A stretch of DNA of 64,000 nucleotides from Rhodoferax sp. (GTDB lineage: Bacteria; Pseudomonadota; Gammaproteobacteria; Burkholderiales; Burkholderiaceae_C): NCBI GenBank assembly GCA_031291295.1, contig JARLJI010000102.1, forward strand, positions 1 to 64,000, written 5' to 3'. Of this stretch, positions 7,665 through 15,889 are shown one piece after another. Position numbers and translations under genes: made by a program. The stretch's first letter is position 1. The number at the start of each line of letters is the position of its first letter. The notes below the pieces were generated by a model. That model was not told where the DNA came from and did no database searches. It saw only the letters and a program-made list of their open reading frames with translations.

Positions 7665-7970
7665 ATGCGACTCGATCTTTTCCACACGCGCCCTGAGGCG
7701 CATATCCGCAAGGCCCAGGAATACCTGGAAGAAGCCAATCTCGCCCGCATCGAGCACGAGGCGGCAGCGGAACATCATGCCGCGCTGGCAACGATGTACA
7801 CGCAACGGATTGCCCGGCTGCAACAGCAAATCGCCGACTCGATGATGCCCTATGTCTCATCCGGGCAACAGGTTTTCGAGCCCCTTCAGGCCGATCCGGG
7901 CAAACGCGGCCCCGATGCAGTCGTCTCCTTGACCCGGATGCAAAGAGCCGGAACCACAGACGGCGGGTAA
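7665..7970 (+). CDS. Small hypothetical protein with a helical N-terminal half
   Basis: The 101-residue frame has a good ribosome-binding site (GGAGG) ahead of ATG 7665. Residues 10-60 are rich in Ala, Glu, His, Gln and Arg in a helical pattern (E-Y-L-E-E-A-N-L-A-R-I-E-H-E-A-A-A) and probably form a coiled coil. The tail is polar. There is no signal peptide, membrane segment or catalytic motif. It stands alone between the SYLF gene and the acyl-CoA synthetase gene. I do not recognise the family. Confidence 0.6.
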   Translation: MRLDLFHTRPEAHIRKAQEYLEEANLARIEHEAAAEHHAALATMYTQRIARLQQQIADSMMPYVSSGQQVFEPLQADPGKRGPDAVVSLTRMQRAGTTDGG

Positions 7971-8015
7971 AGTGCGTCTTGGGGCCTGGCCGCAGGCCCC
8001 GACAAAGGAGACGCC

Positions 8016-9575
8016 ATGAACCCGTTGATCCGACGCCAGACGCTGGCCGATATCCTGCGCCGCAGCGCGCGCCGCACCCCCGGCAAAACAGCCGTCATCT
8101 GCGGCAGCACGACCTGGAGCTACGCCGAATTCGAGCGCATTACCGAACGCGTGGCGGCCGGCCTGGCCGGGCGCGGTGTCGGCAAGGGAGTTCGGGTCGC
8201 CATCCTCGCGCGCAACTCGCATGCCTTTGCCGCCCTGCGTTTTGCGCTGGCGCGGCTCGGCGCAGTGCTGGTGCCGATCAACTTCATGCTCAAAGCCGAC
8301 GAGGTGGCCTACATCCTGCGCCATGCGGGCGCGCAGATGCTGGCCACCGACAGCGCACTGGCCGAACTGGCCCGCGCGGGGGCCGCGCTGGACACCTCGG
8401 TGCGCGAACTGATCTGGCTGCCCTCGGAGGACCCGAGCGAGCCGGCGCCCGGCATGACCAGGTTCGACGCGCTGGCCACCAGCACCGGCGCGGTGCCCGA
8501 AGTCGCGCTGGACGGCACCGACCTGGCGCAGATTGTCTACACCAGCGGCACCGAGTCCAGCCCCAAGGGCGCCATGCTGACGCACGATGCCGTGCTGTGG
8601 CAATACGTGAGCTGCGTGGTGGACGCCGGCATTGCCAGCGACGACCTGACGCTGCATGCGCTGCCGCTTTACCACTGCGCGCAGCTCGATGTGTTCTTCG
8701 GCCCCGCCATTTATGTGGGTGGGACCAATGTGATCACGTCCAAACCCGTGCCCGACAACCTGCTGCCGCTGATCGCGCGGCACCGCATCACCTCTTTTTT
8801 CGCGCCACCGACGGTGTGGATCGCGCTGCTGCGCTCGCCGCTGTTCGATCAGACCGATCTTTCGTCGCTGGCCAAGGGCTACTACGGCGCCTCCATCATG
8901 CCGGTGGAGGTGCTGCGCGAATTGGCGGCGCGGCTGCCCAAGGTGCGGCTGTGGAACCTGTATGGCCAGACCGAGATCGCACCGCTGGCCACCATGCTGG
9001 GCCCCGACGACCAGTTGCGCAAACCGGGCTCGTGCGGGCGCGCCGTGCTGAACGTGGAAACCCGCGTGGTAGACGACCAGATGCGCGACGTGGCCCCTGG
9101 CGCGGTGGGCGAGATCGTGCACCGCTCGCCGCACCTGATGCTGGGCTACTTCCACGACGACGAGCGCACCCGGGCGGCATTCGAGGGCGGCTGGTTCCAC
9201 TCGGGCGACCTGGCCACTATTGACGACGAGGGCTACATCACGGTGGTGGACCGCAAGAAGGACATGATCAAGACCGGCGGCGAAAACGTCGCCAGCCGCG
9301 AGGTGGAAGAAATGATCTACCGCCTGCCCCAGGTGTCCGAGGTCGCGGTGATCGGCCTGCCGCATCCGCACTGGGTCGAGGCCGTCACCGCCGTGGTGGT
9401 CATCAAGGCCGGCCACGCGCTGAGCGTGGCCGAGGTGATGACGCATTGCGCCGCCGGCATGGCCAGCTTCAAGAGTCCCAAGCACGTGGTGTTTGCCCAG
9501 GCGCTGCCAAAGAACCCCAGCGGCAAACTGCTCAAGCGCGAGCTGCGCCAGATGTATGCGAAGTTGATCGGATGA
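8016..9575 (+). CDS. Acyl-CoA synthetase (AMP-forming, class I adenylate-forming enzyme)
   Basis: The 519-residue protein carries the P-loop-like motif Y-T-S-G-T-E-S-S-P-K-G-A-M (about residues 172-184), Y-G-Q-T-E (about 319), the G-D-L-A-T-I-D region (about 397) and the hinge D-R-K-K-D-M-I-K-T-G-G-E-N (about 412). The catalytic Lys of the C-terminal domain is in P-K-N-P-S-G-K-L-L-K-R. These define ATP-dependent activation of a carboxylic acid to an acyl-adenylate and then its CoA thioester. Length and motif spacing are like FadD13-type fatty acyl-CoA synthetases, but chain length cannot be told from sequence. AAAGGAG lies upstream of the start. A family repeat begins immediately after the stop codon. 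Confidence 0.9.
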   Translation: MNPLIRRQTLADILRRSARRTPGKTAVICGSTTWSYAEFERITERVAAGLAGRGVGKGVRVAILARNSHAFAALRFALARLGAVLVPINFMLKADEVAYILRHAGAQMLATDSALAELARAGAALDTSVRELIWLPSEDPSEPAPGMTRFDALATSTGAVPEVALDGTDLAQIVYTSGTESSPKGAMLTHDAVLWQYVSCVVDAGIASDDLTLHALPLYHCAQLDVFFGPAIYVGGTNVITSKPVPDNLLPLIARHRITSFFAPPTVWIALLRSPLFDQTDLSSLAKGYYGASIMPVEVLRELAARLPKVRLWNLYGQTEIAPLATMLGPDDQLRKPGSCGRAVLNVETRVVDDQMRDVAPGAVGEIVHRSPHLMLGYFHDDERTRAAFEGGWFHSGDLATIDDEGYITVVDRKKDMIKTGGENVASREVEEMIYRLPQVSEVAVIGLPHPHWVEAVTAVVVIKAGHALSVAEVMTHCAAGMASFKSPKHVVFAQALPKNPSGKLLKRELRQMYAKLIG

Positions 9576-9633
9576 CTATTTTTTTGATAGCTGCCTGCCT
9601 ATATCTGGCAAGGGCTACGGGGCTATTTTCCTT
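9576..9633 (+). repeat. Comamonadaceae-type interspersed repeat, copy A
   Basis: An AT-rich arm (CTATTTTTTTGATAGCTGCC) is followed by a middle TATATCTGGCAAGGGCTACG and a tail GGGGCTATTTTCCTT. The copy starts at the base after the TGA of the acyl-CoA synthetase gene. It shares arrangement and core words (TTGATAGCTGC, GGGCTAC, CTATTTTC) with copies at 15021, 16901, 27243 and 47277. Confidence 0.7.
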
Positions 9634-9645
9634 AAGAAGCCGATC

Positions 9646-10206
9646 ATGAACCCATACCGGCGACTGCTCGGCGTGGTCGTTTTTTTCGGCGTGCTGCTCG
9701 CCGTGTTCCAGTTCACCGGCCTGCGCGACAACTTCAGCCTCGCGTTTTTGCGCGACGCCTTTCTGGCGCACAAGCTGGGCGGCGTGCTGATCTTTGTCGC
9801 CATGTTTTCGCTTGGCAACCTGATCCAGATACCGGGCTTGATTTTCCTGGCCGCGGCCGTGCTCGCGTTGGGCCGCGTGTGGGGCGGCGTGGTGACCTAT
9901 ATCGCGGCCGTCATGTCGTGCGCCATCACGTTTTTGATCATCCGGTTCATGGGCGGCGACGCCCTGCTGCAGCTCCGAAGCCGCTGGGCCCGCCAGATCC
10001 TCGGCCGCCTGCACGCGCAGCCGGTCACCAGCATCGCCTTGCTGCGCACGATGCTCCAGACCCTGCCCGCACTGAACGCGGCGCTGGCCCTGTCGGGTGT
10101 CAAATTCCGCCAATACCTGGCCGGCACGATGCTGGGGCTCCCGCTGCCAATCGCGCTGTACTGCCTGTTTTTTGACTACCTGGCGGTTCTGCTGCACCTG
10201 CACTGA
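9646..10206 (+). CDS. VTT-domain (TVP38/TMEM64, DedA-superfamily) inner membrane protein
   Basis: The 186-residue protein has about five hydrophobic segments. The central region contains F-S-L-G-N-L-I-Q-I-P-G, the equivalent of the conserved pore-like loop of VTT-domain proteins, and a later R-x-M-L-Q-T-L-P-A-L-N block that matches the family's F/R-x-x-P-x-x-P/N element. VTT proteins are associated with lipid handling and membrane homeostasis; the substrate here is not known. It sits 12 bp after repeat copy A and 23 bp before a RIO-type kinase gene. Confidence 0.75.
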   Translation: MNPYRRLLGVVVFFGVLLAVFQFTGLRDNFSLAFLRDAFLAHKLGGVLIFVAMFSLGNLIQIPGLIFLAAAVLALGRVWGGVVTYIAAVMSCAITFLIIRFMGGDALLQLRSRWARQILGRLHAQPVTSIALLRTMLQTLPALNAALALSGVKFRQYLAGTMLGLPLPIALYCLFFDYLAVLLHLH

Positions 10207-10229
10207 CGCACGCGGCGCAAAATGGCTCC

Positions 10230-11090
10230 ATGAAAATACCCCCCAGACTGGTGCCGCTGATGGAAGACGGCCTGATCGACAGCGTCGTGCGCCAGCTCAT
10301 GAGCGGCAAGGAAGCCATGGTGTTCGTGGTGCGCTGCGGCGCCGAGACGCGCTGCGCCAAGGTCTACAAGGAAGCCAACAAGCGGGCCTTTCGCCAGGCA
10401 GTGGACTACACCGAAAACCGCAAGACCAAAAACAGCCGGCAGGCGCGCGCCATGGCCAAGGGCACGCGCTACGGGCGCGAGGTGCAGGAACAGGCCTGGC
10501 AAAACGCCGAGGTCGACGCGCTGTACCGGCTGGCCGCGGCCGGCGTGCGCGTGCCCAGGCCCTACCACTTTCACGAGGGCGTGCTGCTCATGGAGTTGGT
10601 GACCAATGCCGACGGCGACGCGGCCCCGCGCCTCAACGACCTCGCCTTCACGCCCGAGCAGGCGCGCCAGCACCACCACACGCTGATCCAGGAAGTGGTG
10701 CGCATGCTGTGTGCCGGCGTGGTGCATGGCGACCTGAGCGAATTCAACATCCTGATGGGGGTGGACGCCGACGGTCACGCGTGCCCCGTGATCATCGACC
10801 TGCCGCAAGCCATCGACGCGGCGGGCAACAACCATGCGCCTGCCATGCTGGAGCGCGACGTGGCCAACCTGCGGAACTATTTCGGCCAGTTTGCGCCCGA
10901 GCTGTTGAGCACCGACTACGGGCGCGAAATCTGGGCCCTGTATGCCGCCAGCGCGCTGCACCCCGACGCGGCGCTCACCGGCCGTTTCGAGCGCAGCCGC
11001 AAGGCCGTGGACCTGGATGGCGTGCTGCGCGAGATTGGCGACGCGCGGGCTGAAGAAGCCGCCCGGCTGCTGCGCATGCAGGCCGCCTGA
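10230..11090 (+). CDS. RIO1-family serine protein kinase
   Basis: The 286-residue protein carries a RIO-type kinase core: a glycine-poor ATP loop with S-G-K-E-A-M-V-F (about 28), the A-K-V-Y-K Lys (about 47), the catalytic loop V-V-H-G-D-L-S-E-F-N (about 163-172) and the metal-binding Asp in I-I-D-L-P-Q-A (about 187). Bacterial RIO proteins autophosphorylate on Ser but their cellular targets are little known. The length is usual for the bacterial PA4780-like group. It follows the VTT gene by 23 bp and may be cotranscribed with it. Confidence 0.88.
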   Translation: MKIPPRLVPLMEDGLIDSVVRQLMSGKEAMVFVVRCGAETRCAKVYKEANKRAFRQAVDYTENRKTKNSRQARAMAKGTRYGREVQEQAWQNAEVDALYRLAAAGVRVPRPYHFHEGVLLMELVTNADGDAAPRLNDLAFTPEQARQHHHTLIQEVVRMLCAGVVHGDLSEFNILMGVDADGHACPVIIDLPQAIDAAGNNHAPAMLERDVANLRNYFGQFAPELLSTDYGREIWALYAASALHPDAALTGRFERSRKAVDLDGVLREIGDARAEEAARLLRMQAA

Positions 11091-11127
11091 AGCGGGCTGC
11101 CCTGCCCTTTGACAAAGCCTTTGGCCG

Positions 11128-11655
11128 TCAGGCCAGCGGGCGCTTGAGGCGAATCTCTTCGAGTTTGATGGTGCCCATGACGACCGTCTTGGCCGTGGAC
11201 ATTTCCCGCTTGAAGCCGGCCAGCTCAAAGAAGCGCAGGGCGCGCTCGTTGCGCAGCGGAACCCAGACCGTCACGTTGGTGCAACCCTCTTCCAGCAGCC
11301 CCTCGCGCGCGCCGTCCCACAGCGCCAGGCCGACACCCTGGCCCCAGTGCGCGGGCGCCGCGTAGATCGCCCAGATTTCTCCGGCGGTGGCCGGCGTGCC
11401 CTTGTCGCGCGAGCGGTCGAAACCGGCAAAGCCCACGACCTTGTCGCCGTCCAGCGCCACCACTACCTGCGGGTCGCCGTATTCGATCGCTTCGCGCCAC
11501 AGCGCCAGGCGCTTGATGGCGGGCAGGCTGCCCAGGTGTTCGTCGGGCACCAGCCCCTTGTAGGCGGCCTGCGACGCGCTGGCATGAATATCGGCGACGG
11601 CCTGGGCCTCGTTCAGGGTGGCGGGGCGAACCTCGTAAATGGGCGTGCTGGACAT
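11128..11655 (-). CDS. GNAT-family N-acetyltransferase
   Basis: The 175-residue product has a GNAT fold pattern: an acceptor-side helix early (A-D-I-H-A-S-A-S-Q-A-A-Y, typical of RimI-like and PhnO-like members), the E-I-W-A-I-Y-A strand, the acetyl-CoA loop H-W-G-Q-G-V-G-L-A-L (Q/RxxGxG/A, about 105) and the final N-E-R-A-L-R-F-F-E-L-A-G-F. The start at 11655 (MSSTPIYEV) was chosen because the 27 codons upstream read like untranslated DNA. The substrate is unknown. It lies downstream of the gluconate repressor gene on the same strand but is separated by about 130 bp. Confidence 0.85.
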   Translation of the reverse strand: MSSTPIYEVRPATLNEAQAVADIHASASQAAYKGLVPDEHLGSLPAIKRLALWREAIEYGDPQVVVALDGDKVVGFAGFDRSRDKGTPATAGEIWAIYAAPAHWGQGVGLALWDGAREGLLEEGCTNVTVWVPLRNERALRFFELAGFKREMSTAKTVVMGTIKLEEIRLKRPLA

Positions 11656-11784
11656 GACGGATGAATGGTTGAAAAGGGTTGAGATGGATTGGATCGGGAA
11701 TCGAAAGACTCCGCAGGAGCCAAATTGTCGCCGCAAAAACCGGCCTCGTCATTCGGGCCGCGCGGCCACGCTGCCGATCGGGTG

Positions 11785-12813
11785 TCAGGTGCTTTGCCTG
11801 ACGACCAATTCAAAACCCAGATCCCGGTTGGCGATGGCCGGTCGCTGCTTGTTCATCAAACTTAAAAGGACCTGTGCAGCCTCGCGGCCGACCTCGGTGC
11901 GGGGCGTCAGGATGGTGGTCAGCGGCGGCACCATCTGGGCGCTTTCCGCCAGGTCGTTGAACCCGGCCACCGCGATGCGGCCCGGCACCTCGATGCCCAT
12001 GCGCAACGCGTGCAGCAAGGCGCCGTGCGCCAGGTCGTCGTTGCAAAAGAAAATGGCATCGACGCGGGGCTTGGCCGCGACGATCTGCTCAAACATGCGC
12101 GCGCCCAATTCGACCGACGAAGGCGCCTGGTCCAGCCACTCCAGGCGCGCATCGTGGCGGCCGCACGCGGACAAAGTGTCGCGCCAGCCCTGCAGGCGCT
12201 GCAGGGTACGGGCATCGAGTTGGGCCGCCGCAAAGGCAATGCGCTTGTGGCCGCGCCCGAGCAGGTGCTGCGTCATGGCAGCTGCAGCCTCGGTTTGCGA
12301 AAAGCCCACGCTGAAGGCCTGTGCGTGTTTGTCGATTTCCATCATGGTGACGCACGGCGTCTCGCTGGATTTGATCAACTTGCGTGTCGCCTTCGATTGA
12401 TCGAGGCCGGTGAGCAGCAGGCCCGCGGGCCGATGCAGCAGTTGTTCACGCACCAGCTGCTCTTCTTCCACCGGGTCGTAGTGGGTGATGCCGATCAGGG
12501 TCTGGAATCCGCCCTGGCGCAGCGTGTGCTGGGCCGCCTCGAGCAACTCGACGAACAGCCGGTTGGTCAGGGACGGAATCAGCACGGCCACATGGCTGCT
12601 GCGGTGCGATGCGAGCGCCCGCGCCGCCGGATCGGGCACATAGCCCAGCGTGCGTGCGGCCGCCGTGACGCGCTCGGCAAGCGCCGCGTCGACGGTGGAC
12701 GCCCCGCGCAGCGCACGCGAAGCCGTCATGGGGCTGACGGCAGCCACACGCGCCACATCCGCGAGGGTGGCCCGCCCTGTCGCGCGCCCGGAGCGGGAAA
12801 CATTGCTCTTCAT
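11785..12813 (-). CDS. gntR: LacI-family repressor of gluconate genes (GntR-like)
   Basis: The 342-residue protein has a LacI-type helix-turn-helix (T-L-A-D-V-A-R-V-A-A-V-S-P-M-T-A-S-R-A-L, residues 16-35), the hinge Y-V-P-D-P-A-A-R-A-L-A and a periplasmic-binding-protein-like effector domain ending in the usual T-x-x-L dimer region. It diverges from gluconokinase, and two copies of one palindrome lie between the genes, so it is very probably the gluconate-responsive repressor of this cluster. The effector (gluconate or 6-phosphogluconate) is inferred from neighbours. The name gntR here means the LacI-type repressor, not the GntR family. Confidence 0.85.
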   Translation of the reverse strand: MKSNVSRSGRATGRATLADVARVAAVSPMTASRALRGASTVDAALAERVTAAARTLGYVPDPAARALASHRSSHVAVLIPSLTNRLFVELLEAAQHTLRQGGFQTLIGITHYDPVEEEQLVREQLLHRPAGLLLTGLDQSKATRKLIKSSETPCVTMMEIDKHAQAFSVGFSQTEAAAAMTQHLLGRGHKRIAFAAAQLDARTLQRLQGWRDTLSACGRHDARLEWLDQAPSSVELGARMFEQIVAAKPRVDAIFFCNDDLAHGALLHALRMGIEVPGRIAVAGFNDLAESAQMVPPLTTILTPRTEVGREAAQVLLSLMNKQRPAIANRDLGFELVVRQST

Positions 12814-12856
12814 GATCTCAGTGTAAACCCCAGTATTTGGCCGTCGAAAAACTCTT

Positions 12857-12872
12857 AAGATAGCGCTACCTC
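12857..12872. promoter_or_regulatory. Gluconate operator, distal half-conserved copy
   Basis: AAGATAGCGCTACCTC matches the perfect operator at 12934-12949 at 14 of 16 positions. The left half is identical and the right half has two changes. It lies 44 bp from the repressor gene start and 77 bp from the other copy (centre to centre), about seven helical turns, which would allow looping or joint control of both promoters. Confidence 0.6.
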
Positions 12873-12933
12873 ATTGGCAATTTTCTCCTGATTCATGTCT
12901 GCATCAATTCCATTTTCCAGATTTCGTTTCGAA

Positions 12934-12949
12934 AAGATAGCGCTATCTT
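12934..12949. promoter_or_regulatory. Gluconate operator, perfect palindrome
   Basis: AAGATAGCGCTATCTT is a perfect 16-bp palindrome whose GATAGCGCTATC core has the CG-centred symmetry typical of LacI-family operators. It ends 10 bp before the gluconokinase start codon, where a bound repressor would block transcription or initiation. The pairing with the divergent repressor gene makes the assignment likely. Confidence 0.7.
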
Positions 12950-12959
12950 ACTATCGTGA

Positions 12960-13586
12960 ATGAACCCCCACATGACGCCAGTTCACCCTTCTGCTGACCC
13001 GGGCACCGGGCCTGCAACGCCCTGTGCCAGCCAGCCGGCGCTGGCCGCCGCGCTCGATTGCAACCTGGTCGTGATGGGCGTGTCCGGTTGCGGCAAATCC
13101 AGCCTGGCGGCAGCGCTGAGCCAATCCATGGGTGGCTTCCTGATCGAAGGCGACGATTTCCACAGCGCCGGCAACAAGGCCAAGATGCATGCCGGCGTCG
13201 CCCTCACGGACGAGGACCGCGCCGGCTGGCTGGCAGCCCTGGGCCTTCAACTGGGCCAGCGCGCCCGTGGCACCGTGCTCAGCTGTTCGGCGCTCAAACG
13301 AGCTTACCGCGCGACCCTGCGCGCGGCCTCGCCGGGACTGCGCTTCATTTTTCTGTACATCGACCTGGAGCACGCCCTGGCGCGCGTTCAGGCGCGGGCG
13401 GGAGAACACTTCTTCCACCCTGCCCTGGTGCACAGCCAGTTTGAAGCGCTCGAAGCACCGACCGGCGAAGCCGGGGTGCTGCGACTGGACGCCACCCAAC
13501 CACTTTCCACCTTGTGCGAGGCCGCCCGCGGCTGGCTCGCGCATCAAACCACCGAGCCCGGTCACTTCAAGGACGAAACCCCATGA
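12960..13586 (+). CDS. gntK: Gluconokinase
   Basis: The 208-residue kinase has a Walker A motif G-V-S-G-C-G-K-S-S (residues 40-48), then G-D-D-F-H (about 64) and S-A-L-K-R (about 110), which are diagnostic of gluconokinase among the shikimate-kinase-like P-loop kinases. It phosphorylates D-gluconate to 6-phosphogluconate, feeding the Entner-Doudoroff or pentose phosphate route. The about 30-residue N-terminal extension is longer than usual, and no good ribosome-binding site precedes ATG 12960, so a later start such as ATG 12972 is possible. Its stop overlaps the next start by 4 bp (ATGA). Confidence 0.9.
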   Translation: MNPHMTPVHPSADPGTGPATPCASQPALAAALDCNLVVMGVSGCGKSSLAAALSQSMGGFLIEGDDFHSAGNKAKMHAGVALTDEDRAGWLAALGLQLGQRARGTVLSCSALKRAYRATLRAASPGLRFIFLYIDLEHALARVQARAGEHFFHPALVHSQFEALEAPTGEAGVLRLDATQPLSTLCEAARGWLAHQTTEPGHFKDETP

Positions 13587-14902
13587 ACGCCTTCACCACA
13601 AAAATCATTCCCCGCCTTCGCTGGCGCATCGGTGGCCTGATTGGGGCCGGGGTGCTGATCAATTATTTCGACCGCATCAGCATTTCGGTTGCCGGGCCGC
13701 AACTGCAGCAGGCCTTCAACCTGACCCCGGCCGACCTGGGCCTGTTGTTCAGCGCCTTTTTCTGGAGCTATGCCCTGCTGCAAATCCCGGCCGGCCTGAT
13801 TCTGGACAAGTTCGGCGTGACCCGCATTGGCCGCTGGAGCGCGCTCTTGTGGGGCATTGCCTCCACCATCACCGCCTGCGCGAGCGGGTTCGCCGGCATA
13901 TTTCTCGCCCGCGTGTTGCTCGGCATCGCCGAGGCGCCCAGCTTTCCGGCCAACTCCAAGGCCACCGGTTACTGGTTTCCGCGCACGGAGCGCGCACTGT
14001 CCACCGCGCTGTTCGACGCCGCCGCCAAGTTCTCCAACGTGATCGGCGTCCCGCTGATCGCGCTGGCCGTGGTGCATCTGGGCTGGCGCTGGGGCTTCGG
14101 CATCGTCGCCGTGCTGAGCTTTGTGTATTTCATCGCCTTCTTCCTGATCTACCAGGATCCAAGCCGGCACCCCAAGCTCAGCGCGGAGGAGCACCAGTAC
14201 ATCACCGCCAACGGCGCCACCCCGGAGGGTGAACTCTCCGCCAATCCAGCCGGCATGCTCGGCTATCTGCTCAAGAGCCGCAAGATCTGGGGGCTGTCCA
14301 TCGGTTTTTCGGCCTATGGTTATTGCTTCTATCTCTTCCTGACCTGGCTGCCTGGCTATCTCGTGCAGACCATGCACATGAGCATTCTCAAATCTGCCTC
14401 ATTTGCCGCCATTCCCTGGCTGTGCGCCACCGTATCCGACCTCGTCGTCGGCGGCTGGCTGATCGACCACCTCATTGCCAAAGGGCATGACGAAACCCGC
14501 GTGCGCAAAAGCGTGCTGCTCGCCGGCATGTTCGGCGGCCTGGCGGTGTTTGGCGCCACCACGACGACCGATCCGGTGATCGCGATCATCTGGATTTCGA
14601 TTGCCCTGAGTGGCCTGGCTGCGGCCGCGCCGGTAGGCTGGTCGCTGCCATCGCTGGTCGCCCCCAAAGGCGGCGTCGGCACCGTGGGCGGCATCATGAA
14701 TTTCGCGAACAACATGATGGGCGCGGTCGCGCCGATCGTGACGGGCTACATCGTGGGCAGCACGCACTCCTTCAGCAATGCGTTCATCGTGGCCGGCGTG
14801 GTTCTGCTGATTGGCATGGCCTCTTTCGTTTTCCTGCTGGGCAGGATCGAGCCCCTGCCGGAGCCGCCCGCGCCTGTCGGCGCAGGCTACGCGGTGCGCT
14901 GA
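13583..14902 (+). CDS. MFS transporter, anion:cation symporter family (probable gluconate or sugar-acid uptake)
   Basis: The 439-residue protein has about 12 hydrophobic segments in two halves. It carries the early N-Y-F-D-R motif (about residue 28), the G-x-x-x-D-K-F-G-x-x-R cytoplasmic loop of MFS proteins (about 73-83) and the G-I-A-E-A-P-S-F-P-A-N block (about 116), which characterise the ACS family of hexonate and hexuronate transporters. It overlaps gntK by 4 bp and should be cotranscribed, so gluconate or another sugar acid is the likely substrate. The start inside the gntK stop gives the standard N-terminus; earlier in-frame codons would overlap gntK. Confidence 0.87.
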   Translation: MNAFTTKIIPRLRWRIGGLIGAGVLINYFDRISISVAGPQLQQAFNLTPADLGLLFSAFFWSYALLQIPAGLILDKFGVTRIGRWSALLWGIASTITACASGFAGIFLARVLLGIAEAPSFPANSKATGYWFPRTERALSTALFDAAAKFSNVIGVPLIALAVVHLGWRWGFGIVAVLSFVYFIAFFLIYQDPSRHPKLSAEEHQYITANGATPEGELSANPAGMLGYLLKSRKIWGLSIGFSAYGYCFYLFLTWLPGYLVQTMHMSILKSASFAAIPWLCATVSDLVVGGWLIDHLIAKGHDETRVRKSVLLAGMFGGLAVFGATTTTDPVIAIIWISIALSGLAAAAPVGWSLPSLVAPKGGVGTVGGIMNFANNMMGAVAPIVTGYIVGSTHSFSNAFIVAGVVLLIGMASFVFLLGRIEPLPEPPAPVGAGYAVR

Positions 14903-15020
14903 CCCGCCCTGGCTGGCTGCGGTTTGCCGGATGGTCCGGGGGGCGATGCCAGGGACGACTGGCACCGCTGCCGGGCACGACGGATAATCGGCCAGCGGCG
15001 GCCGCGCCCCGCACCCGTAT

Positions 15021-15077
15021 GCTACATATTCAATAGCTAGCTGTGGACAGCCGATCAGGGCTTGCGGCCATTTTCTT
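15021..15077 (+). repeat. Comamonadaceae-type interspersed repeat, copy B
   Basis: GCTACATATTCAATAGCTAG is followed by CTGTGGACAGCC, CAGGGCTTGC and a GGCCATTTTCTT tail. It keeps the arrangement of copy A (AT-rich arm, CAGGGCT middle, ATTTTCTT tail) with more changes. It lies in the 222-bp spacer between the MFS gene and the DJ-1 family gene, about 120 bp after the MFS stop. Confidence 0.55.
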
Positions 15078-15124
15078 GTAAATCTCGTGGCCGCCTGCGG
15101 GTCACTTTGCAGCACCAGGATCTT

Positions 15125-15889
15125 ATGGCCACCATTCTTTTCCCGATTCCGGCAACCGACTTCGACCCGACCGAGACCGCCGTGCCGTGGCAGATCCTCG
15201 CCTCGCTCGGCCACCGCCTGGTGTTTGCCACACCGGACGGCACGCCCGGCCAGGCCGATCCGCGCATGCTCACGGGCCAGGGACTGGGCATGCTGGCGCC
15301 GATCCTGATGGCCGATGCCAACGGCCGGCGCGCCTACGAGTCGATGGAACGCAGCGAGGCCTTTCGCCAGCCGCTGCGTTATGAGGACATCAAGACGGGC
15401 GACTTCGATGCCCTGCTGCTGGCGGGCGGCCACGCGCCCGGCATGCGGCCGTATCTGGAGTCGGCCTTGCTGCAGACACGCGTGGCAGAGTTTTTTGCGC
15501 AGGGCAAGCCCGTGGGCGCCATTTGCCACGGCGTGCTGCTGGCCGCACGCTCGCGCAACAAGGCCGGCCAGTCAGTGCTGTCGGGCAAAACGACGACCGC
15601 ACTGACCAAGCTGCTGGAGATGAGCGCCTGGGCGGCCACCTGCACCTGGCTGGGACGCTACTACCGCACCTACGACGAATGCGTTGAAGATGAGGTCAGG
15701 CGCGCGCTGGCCCGCCCCTCCGATTTCGTCAAAGGGCCGCCGGCGCTCAGGCGCGACAGCCTTGATAACCTGCAGCCCGGCTTCACGGTGCTCGACGGCC
15801 ACTACCTGTCGGCGCGCTGGCCCGGCGATGCGCACCGGTTTGGTACCGAGTTCTCGAAACTGCTGGCCTCCAGCGCGCCAAGTTTATGA
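15125..15889 (+). CDS. DJ-1/PfpI-family type 1 glutamine amidotransferase-like protein
   Basis: The 254-residue protein has the DJ-1/PfpI core: F-D-P-T-E-T-A-V-P-W near the N-terminus, D-A-L-L-L-A-G-G-H-A-P-G-M (about 95-107) and the nucleophile elbow G-A-I-C-H-G-V (about 134-140) with the reactive Cys. Members include glyoxalase III, chaperones and amidases, so the reaction is not fixed by sequence. ATG 15125 follows AGGATCTT and was preferred to an upstream alternative inside repeat copy B. The stop overlaps the next gene by 4 bp. Confidence 0.83.
   Translation: MATILFPIPATDFDPTETAVPWQILASLGHRLVFATPDGTPGQADPRMLTGQGLGMLAPILMADANGRRAYESMERSEAFRQPLRYEDIKTGDFDALLLAGGHAPGMRPYLESALLQTRVAEFFAQGKPVGAICHGVLLAARSRNKAGQSVLSGKTTTALTKLLEMSAWAATCTWLGRYYRTYDECVEDEVRRALARPSDFVKGPPALRRDSLDNLQPGFTVLDGHYLSARWPGDAHRFGTEFSKLLASSAPSL

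Noticed and set aside
7857-9485. Long open frame on the minus strand opposite the acyl-CoA synthetase gene
   Set aside because: It is rich in His, Arg, Gln and Gly with no motif. It mirrors the high-GC third-base bias of the real gene, which carries all the catalytic motifs.
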